From: an uncultured Clostridium sp.
Lineage (GTDB): Bacteria; Bacillota; Clostridia; Clostridiales; Clostridiaceae
Reading direction: 5' to 3'
Assembly: GCA_937927335.1 (NCBI GenBank)
Contig: CALBDU010000003.1
Location: 1-8,961 of the forward strand
Length of the DNA stretch: 8,961 nucleotides
Part shown: piece after piece, positions 5,505 to 8,961 of the stretch
Layout of the letters: every line of letters starts with the position of its first letter
Numbering within the stretch: the stretch's first letter is position 1
The notes under the pieces: generated by a model
The model's input: the letters and a program-made list of their open reading frames with translations, nothing else
The model's database searches: none
What the model was told of the DNA's origin: nothing
Made by a program: the position numbers and the translations under genes

Positions 5505-5543
5505 CCATATAACTTTTAGCTGAAAAATAATAGTTATATATGG
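5505..5543. repeat. Imperfect inverted repeat abutting the pgi -35 box
   Basis: CCATATAACT (5505-5514) pairs with AGTTATATATGG (5532-5543) apart from a two-base bulge. The TAGTTATATA string in the second arm recurs as a direct copy at 5601-5610, between guaA and its terminator. The position directly upstream of the -35 box would suit an activator or repressor site, but the sequence is AT-rich and may be coincidental. Confidence 0.35.
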
Positions 5544-5563
5544 CTTTATTAAGTAAATACTGC

Positions 5564-5596
5564 AAAAAAGCAAGAGCTTTAAACACTCCTGCTTTT
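5564..5596 (-). terminator. Intrinsic terminator of the guaBA operon
   Basis: An 11-bp stem with one G-U pair (AAAAGCAGGAG / CTCTTGCTTTT) encloses a nine-base loop, and the minus strand continues with a run of T (TTTTTTGC at the stem base). It starts 23 bases after the guaA stop. Confidence 0.85.
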
Positions 5597-5619
5597 AAAC
5601 TAGTTATATAGCACTTATT

Positions 5620-7152
5620 TTACTCCCACTCAATTGTGGCTGGGGGTTTGCTGGTAACATCATAAACAATTCTGTTTACACCCTTAACTTCATTAACTAT
5701 TCTTCTTGATACCTTGTCAAGAACCTCATATGGTATTCTTGCCCAGTCTGAGGTCATACCATCTGAGGAGGTTACTGCCCTTAATGCTACTGTATGACAG
5801 TAGGTTCTTTCGTCTCCCATTACTCCTACTGACTGGATATTAGGCAAACATGCAAAATACTGCCATATTTCTCCTTCAAGTCCTGCATTTGCAACCTCTT
5901 CTCTGAAAATTGCATCAGCTTCCCTTGTAATAAATAGTTTTTCAGGTGTTATTTCACCAAGTACTCTAATTGCAAGTCCTGGACCAGGGAATGGCTGTCT
6001 CCATACTATATTATGGGGAATTCCAAGCTCTTCTCCAACTTCCCTTACTTCATCCTTGAACAGTTCTCTTAAAGGCTCGATGAGCTTAAATTCCATATCC
6101 TCAGGAAGGCCTCCAACATTGTGATGGCTCTTGATAGTGGCGGATGTATTAGTACCGCTTTCCACTACATCCGGATATATAGTACCCTGAACCAGGTATG
6201 CTATGTCTCCAAGCTTATTGGCCTCTTCTTCAAATACCCTTATAAACTCTTCTCCGATTATCTTCCTTTTCCTTTCCGGATCACTGATGCCTTTCAACTT
6301 TCCTAAAAATCTCTCAGAAGCATCTACTCTTATAAGATTCATATCAAACTCGCCTTTAAATACTCTTTCAACCTGGTCTCCTTCATTCTTCCTGAGAAGG
6401 CCGTGATCTACAAATATGCAGGTAAGCTGTTTGCCGATGGCTTTATGTACCAATACAGCTGCAACAGAGGAATCAACACCGCCAGACATGGCACAAATAA
6501 CCTTTTTATCTCCTACAAGTGTCCTTATTTCCTTTATCTTTTCCTGAGCAAAGGATGCCATGGACCAGTCACCCTTTAAGCCGCATATGTTAAACAAGAA
6601 ATTTGAAAGCATCTTCTTTCCAAAAGGGGTGTGATTAACCTCAGGGTGAAACTGCACTCCGTAAATTCTTTTTTCCACATTTGCCATAACAGCAACAGGA
6701 CATTGTTTAGTGGTACCGAATATTTCAAAGCCCTCTGGTGCTTCTGCAACAAAATCAGTATGGCTCATCCAGCAGGTTTCTTTTTCATCGATACCTTCAA
6801 AAAGTTTGCACTCTTTTGAAAGCTCTATATCTGTTTTACCATATTCACGTATGTCAGGGCTTAACACCTTACCACCCAATGTATAGGCTATCAGCTGTTC
6901 GCCATAGCATATACCAAGCACAGGAACACCAAGGTCGAAAATATCTTTATCAATTCTTGGGGCACCTTCTCCGTATACACTGTTTGGTCCTCCGGTGAAA
7001 ATAATTCCCTTTGGATTCTTTTCTTTGATCTTTTCTATACTATATGTGTAAGGAATTATTTCACAATAAACATTGTGTTCCCTTACTCTTCTTGCTATAA
7101 GCTGGTTATATTGGCCGCCAAAATCAACAACAAGGACTAATTCTCTTTCCAT
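5620..7152 (-). CDS. guaA: GMP synthase (glutamine-hydrolysing)
   Basis: The 510-aa bifunctional enzyme aminates XMP to GMP using glutamine and ATP, the last step of guanine nucleotide synthesis. The N-terminal class I glutamine amidotransferase (about residues 1-190) has LGICYGEQ with nucleophile Cys82 and GVQFHPEV with His169 and Glu171. The ATP pyrophosphatase domain (about 200-395) has the PP-loop SGGVDSS at 223-229. The C-terminal XMP-binding/dimerisation domain ends in the typical KPPATIEWE. Length is standard. The ATG at 7152 follows AGGAGG by a short spacer. Only 44 bases separate it from guaB, with no promoter or terminator between, so it shares the guanine-riboswitch leader and makes GMP from the XMP produced by GuaB. 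Confidence 0.98.
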   Translation of the reverse strand: MERELVLVVDFGGQYNQLIARRVREHNVYCEIIPYTYSIEKIKEKNPKGIIFTGGPNSVYGEGAPRIDKDIFDLGVPVLGICYGEQLIAYTLGGKVLSPDIREYGKTDIELSKECKLFEGIDEKETCWMSHTDFVAEAPEGFEIFGTTKQCPVAVMANVEKRIYGVQFHPEVNHTPFGKKMLSNFLFNICGLKGDWSMASFAQEKIKEIRTLVGDKKVICAMSGGVDSSVAAVLVHKAIGKQLTCIFVDHGLLRKNEGDQVERVFKGEFDMNLIRVDASERFLGKLKGISDPERKRKIIGEEFIRVFEEEANKLGDIAYLVQGTIYPDVVESGTNTSATIKSHHNVGGLPEDMEFKLIEPLRELFKDEVREVGEELGIPHNIVWRQPFPGPGLAIRVLGEITPEKLFITREADAIFREEVANAGLEGEIWQYFACLPNIQSVGVMGDERTYCHTVALRAVTSSDGMTSDWARIPYEVLDKVSRRIVNEVKGVNRIVYDVTSKPPATIEWE

Positions 7153-7196
7153 AATATCCTCCTAGAAAATTTTATTACTTAAAATATATCAGTATT

Positions 7197-8654
7197 TTAC
7201 TGCTGATTCAAGCTGTAATTTGGAGCTTCCTTAGTAATTGAAATGTCATGGGGATGACTTTCCTTTAAACCAGCAGAGGTTTGTATAACAAAATTTGCGT
7301 TTTCATATAATTCATCAAGGGTTTTAGCTCCCAGGTATCCCATTCCCGAACGGATACCCCCAACCATCTGGTAAATGGTTTCTGATACATATCCCTTAAA
7401 AGGCACCCTTCCTTCAACACCTTCTGGTACAAGCTTTTTATTATCCTCCTGGAAATATCTGTCCTTGCTTCCGCAGGCCATTGCTGCCAGCGATCCCATT
7501 CCTCTGTATACTTTATAGCTTCTTCCCTGATAAATTTCAGTTTCGCCGGGAGCTTCATCACAACCAGCAAATAATGAACCCATCATTACCACACTGGCAC
7601 CAGCAGCCAAGGCTTTTACTATATCCCCTGAATACTTTATACCTCCGTCAGCTATAATTGGAATGTTATGTTTTCTTGCCTCCAGGGCACAATCGAACAC
7701 AGCAGTGAACTGCGGCACTCCAACACCAGCTACAACTCTTGTGGTACATATGGACCCAGGTCCAATTCCAACCTTGATGCAATCAGCTCCTGCAAGAATA
7801 AGATCTTTAACCGCTTCTGCTGTTGCAACATTTCCTGCAATTATTTGCAAATTCGGATATTTTGCCTTTATTTTCTTTACTGCATCCATTACTCCTTTTG
7901 AATGTCCGTGGGCAGTATCCAATGTTATTACGTCAACCTGTGCCTTATTCAGCGCCTCCACTCTGTCCATCATGTCCGCAGTAACCCCCACAGCAGCCCC
8001 GCAAAGCAATCTGCCCTTTACATCCTTGGCGCTATTTGGATATTGTTTTACCTTTTCAATATCCTTTATCGTAATAAGACCTCTTAAATTATTGTCAGCA
8101 TCCACCAAAGGGAGTTTTTCAATTTTTCCTTTTCTCAAAATCTCCTTGGCTTGTTCTATGGTTGTGTTTTCAGGGGCTGTGATAAGATTGTCCTTCGTCA
8201 TTACTTCAGATATTTTTTTTGAAAAATTCGTTTCAAAAACTATATCCCTGTTTGTAATAATTCCTACAAGCTTCCCTTTAATTGTTATGGGAACCCCCGA
8301 AATTCTGTATTTGCTCATAAGTTTCATAGCTTCCTGTATTGTATTGTCCGGAGATAAAAAAAATGGATCTGTTATTACGCCGTTTTCCTGTCTTTTTACC
8401 CTGTCCACCTCTATCGCCTGCTGCTCTATGGTCATGTTTTTGTGTATAATTCCAATGCCGCCTTCCCTTGCAATGGCTATAGCCATTTTGGACTCCGTAA
8501 CTGTATCCATTCCCGCACTAATCAAAGGGATATTGAGTTTTATTGTCTTTGTAAGTCTTGTGCCCAGAATTGCTTCTTTAGGCAAAGTATCCGATTTATT
8601 CGGAACTAGTAATACATCATCAAAAGTGTAGCCTTGTTTAACTATATTTGCCAC
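7197..8654 (-). CDS. guaB: Inosine-5'-monophosphate dehydrogenase
   Basis: The 485-aa cytoplasmic enzyme oxidises IMP to XMP with NAD+, the committed step toward GMP. A TIM barrel is split by two CBS domains (about residues 92-148 and 152-203). The catalytic loop GPGSICTTRVVAGVG places Cys303 as the nucleophile. The flap has YKVYRGMGSLAAM, followed by DRYFQED and VEGRVPFKG, as in bacterial enzymes. Start: GTG 8654 (MANIVKQGYTFDDVLLVPNK) is preferred, since AAGGAG at 8663-8668 lies eight bases upstream; a GTG at 8663 overlaps that site. First gene of the guaBA operon under a guanine riboswitch. Length and motifs are normal. Confidence 0.98.
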   Translation of the reverse strand: MANIVKQGYTFDDVLLVPNKSDTLPKEAILGTRLTKTIKLNIPLISAGMDTVTESKMAIAIAREGGIGIIHKNMTIEQQAIEVDRVKRQENGVITDPFFLSPDNTIQEAMKLMSKYRISGVPITIKGKLVGIITNRDIVFETNFSKKISEVMTKDNLITAPENTTIEQAKEILRKGKIEKLPLVDADNNLRGLITIKDIEKVKQYPNSAKDVKGRLLCGAAVGVTADMMDRVEALNKAQVDVITLDTAHGHSKGVMDAVKKIKAKYPNLQIIAGNVATAEAVKDLILAGADCIKVGIGPGSICTTRVVAGVGVPQFTAVFDCALEARKHNIPIIADGGIKYSGDIVKALAAGASVVMMGSLFAGCDEAPGETEIYQGRSYKVYRGMGSLAAMACGSKDRYFQEDNKKLVPEGVEGRVPFKGYVSETIYQMVGGIRSGMGYLGAKTLDELYENANFVIQTSAGLKESHPHDISITKEAPNYSLNQQ

Positions 8655-8679
8655 TTTAACCACTCCTTAAAACTTAAAT

Positions 8680-8720
8680 AAAAAAACATACCTTTTCATT
8701 GAACAGTGAAATTGGTATGC
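8680..8720 (-). terminator. Riboswitch-controlled intrinsic terminator upstream of guaB
   Basis: The stem GCATACC...GGTATG (8714-8720 with 8687-8692) continues inward with TTTCA/TGAAA, and the minus strand follows with seven T (8680-8686). The 5' arm includes AATTTCACT (8705-8713), which can instead pair over nine bases, one of them G-U, with AGTGAGATT (8732-8740) to form an antiterminator. That segment overlaps the 3' strand of aptamer helix P1. Guanine binding should stabilise P1, free the terminator and switch guaBA off. Confidence 0.88.
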
Positions 8721-8738
8721 TGATACATAAAAATCTCA

Positions 8739-8801
8739 CTCATAGTCGAAAATTTATGGTTTTCGGTAGAAACTCCCTGCCAAATTCAAGGTATATATGA
8801 G
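8739..8801 (-). promoter_or_regulatory. Guanine-class purine riboswitch aptamer
   Basis: The minus-strand RNA has the full purine aptamer. P1 is CTCATA / TATGAG (8796-8801 with 8739-8744). P2 is CCTTG / CAGGG with loop AATTTGG. The core junction is TTTCTACC, and P3 is CGAAAA / TTTTCG with loop CCATAAA. Loop-loop contacts GG with CC are kept. The ligand-discriminating base, equivalent to position 74 of the B. subtilis xpt aptamer, is C (complement of G8745, in GACTATGAG), which by established specificity means guanine/hypoxanthine rather than adenine. The position upstream of guaBA matches feedback by the pathway end product. Confidence 0.95.
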
Positions 8802-8834
8802 CTTAAAATTAAATTTTGCGTTTCTTTTTACATT

Positions 8835-8863
8835 ATTTTATTCAAGTTTCATGCATTTGTCAA
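8835..8863 (-). promoter_or_regulatory. Predicted sigma-A promoter of guaBA
   Basis: On the minus strand a perfect -35 box TTGACA (8858-8863) and a -10 box TAAAAT (8835-8840) are 17 bases apart. The predicted start near 8828 gives a leader of about 174 bases containing aptamer and terminator. An A-tract upstream (8892-8910 on the other strand, T-rich on plus) could act as an UP element. Confidence 0.85.
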
Positions 8864-8918
8864 TTGCTAAATTTCATTTAATGGCTATAATTGAATTTTT
8901 TTTTGCAAAAATAAATAT

Positions 8919-8937
8919 CCTCCGGCCTAGCCGGAGG
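8919..8937. terminator. GC-rich terminator hairpin upstream of guaBA
   Basis: A perfect 8-bp stem CCTCCGGC / GCCGGAGG with a three-base loop stands out in AT-rich DNA. On the plus strand it is followed by TTTTGCTTTT, on the minus strand by ATATTTATTTTTG, so it may end transcripts from either side. It would insulate the guaBA promoter from the gene to the right, which is outside the window. Confidence 0.65.
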
Positions 8938-8949
8938 TTTTGCTTTTCC

Positions 8950-8960
8950 GGGCGTAGCCC
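8950..8960. repeat. Short GC-rich hairpin at the window edge
   Basis: GGGC GTA GCCC forms a 4-bp stem and loop 12 bases past the terminator hairpin. It may be part of the untranslated tail of the neighbouring gene or of a repeated intergenic element cut by the window edge. Confidence 0.3.
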
Positions 8961-8961
8961 T

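Noticed and set aside
5505..5543. Inverted repeat as a plus-strand terminator
   Set aside because: No plus-strand gene lies upstream, the stem is AT-rich with a bulge, and the U-tract is poor.
7265..7570. A 101-codon minus-strand frame within guaB in a second frame
   Set aside because: It overlaps the conserved C-terminal part of GuaB in another frame and shows no family features; guaB itself is intact, so there is no frameshift to explain.
7663..8631. A 322-codon open frame on the plus strand antisense to guaB
   Set aside because: It lies wholly inside guaB, a certain gene on the other strand, and its translation is a hydrophobic Ser/Ile/Phe-rich string with no recognisable motif. It has no credible ribosome binding site and is a codon-usage shadow.

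Overview
The window is AT-rich with oppositely compact genes, strong AGGAGG-type ribosome binding sites, several GTG/TTG starts and intrinsic terminators with U-tracts. Protein sequences (guaB, guaA, pgi, a YerC/YecD TrpR-like regulator) and this gene set point to a low-GC Firmicute, most likely a Clostridium sensu stricto or close relative. The species cannot be named from the sequence alone. Almost everything is core chromosome. I see no insertion sequence, prophage, CRISPR array or tRNA.

Reading the minus strand from right to left: (1) A sigma-A promoter (8835-8863) drives a leader containing a guanine-class purine riboswitch (8739-8801) with a terminator/antiterminator expression platform, then guaB (IMP dehydrogenase) and guaA (GMP synthase). 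This is a feedback-controlled IMP-to-GMP operon closed by an intrinsic terminator at 5564-5596. (2) A second promoter (5476-5504) drives pgi (TTG start), whose stop overlaps the start of a YaiI/YqxD (DUF188) gene. (3) A short 54-codon gene, the only plus-strand gene supported here, runs toward the YaiI gene and overlaps its 3' end by 20 bases. (4) A weakly supported promoter (3379-3406) precedes a protein of four tandem triple-tyrosine/Ig-like repeats and a lytic transglycosylase-domain protein 13 bases later. Neither has a visible signal peptide. (5) An RsuA-family pseudouridine synthase follows. (6) The 323-base gap 463-785 holds a promoter-hairpin-terminator unit that could be a small RNA with two C-rich loops, then the yerC promoter with a 22-base perfect palindrome just downstream of its predicted start point. 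(7) yerC, closed by a GC-rich terminator. In B. subtilis yerC lies upstream of pcrB-pcrA-ligA; bases 1-120 may be the leader of the next gene, but no start is visible.

Metabolically the window joins purine nucleotide synthesis (guaBA), upper glycolysis (pgi), 16S/23S rRNA modification (rsuA family) and cell-wall/surface functions (repeat protein plus transglycosylase). The best documented regulatory circuit is the guanine riboswitch. The most speculative but checkable items are the candidate C-rich small RNA, the palindrome in front of yerC, and the uncharacterised 54-aa protein.
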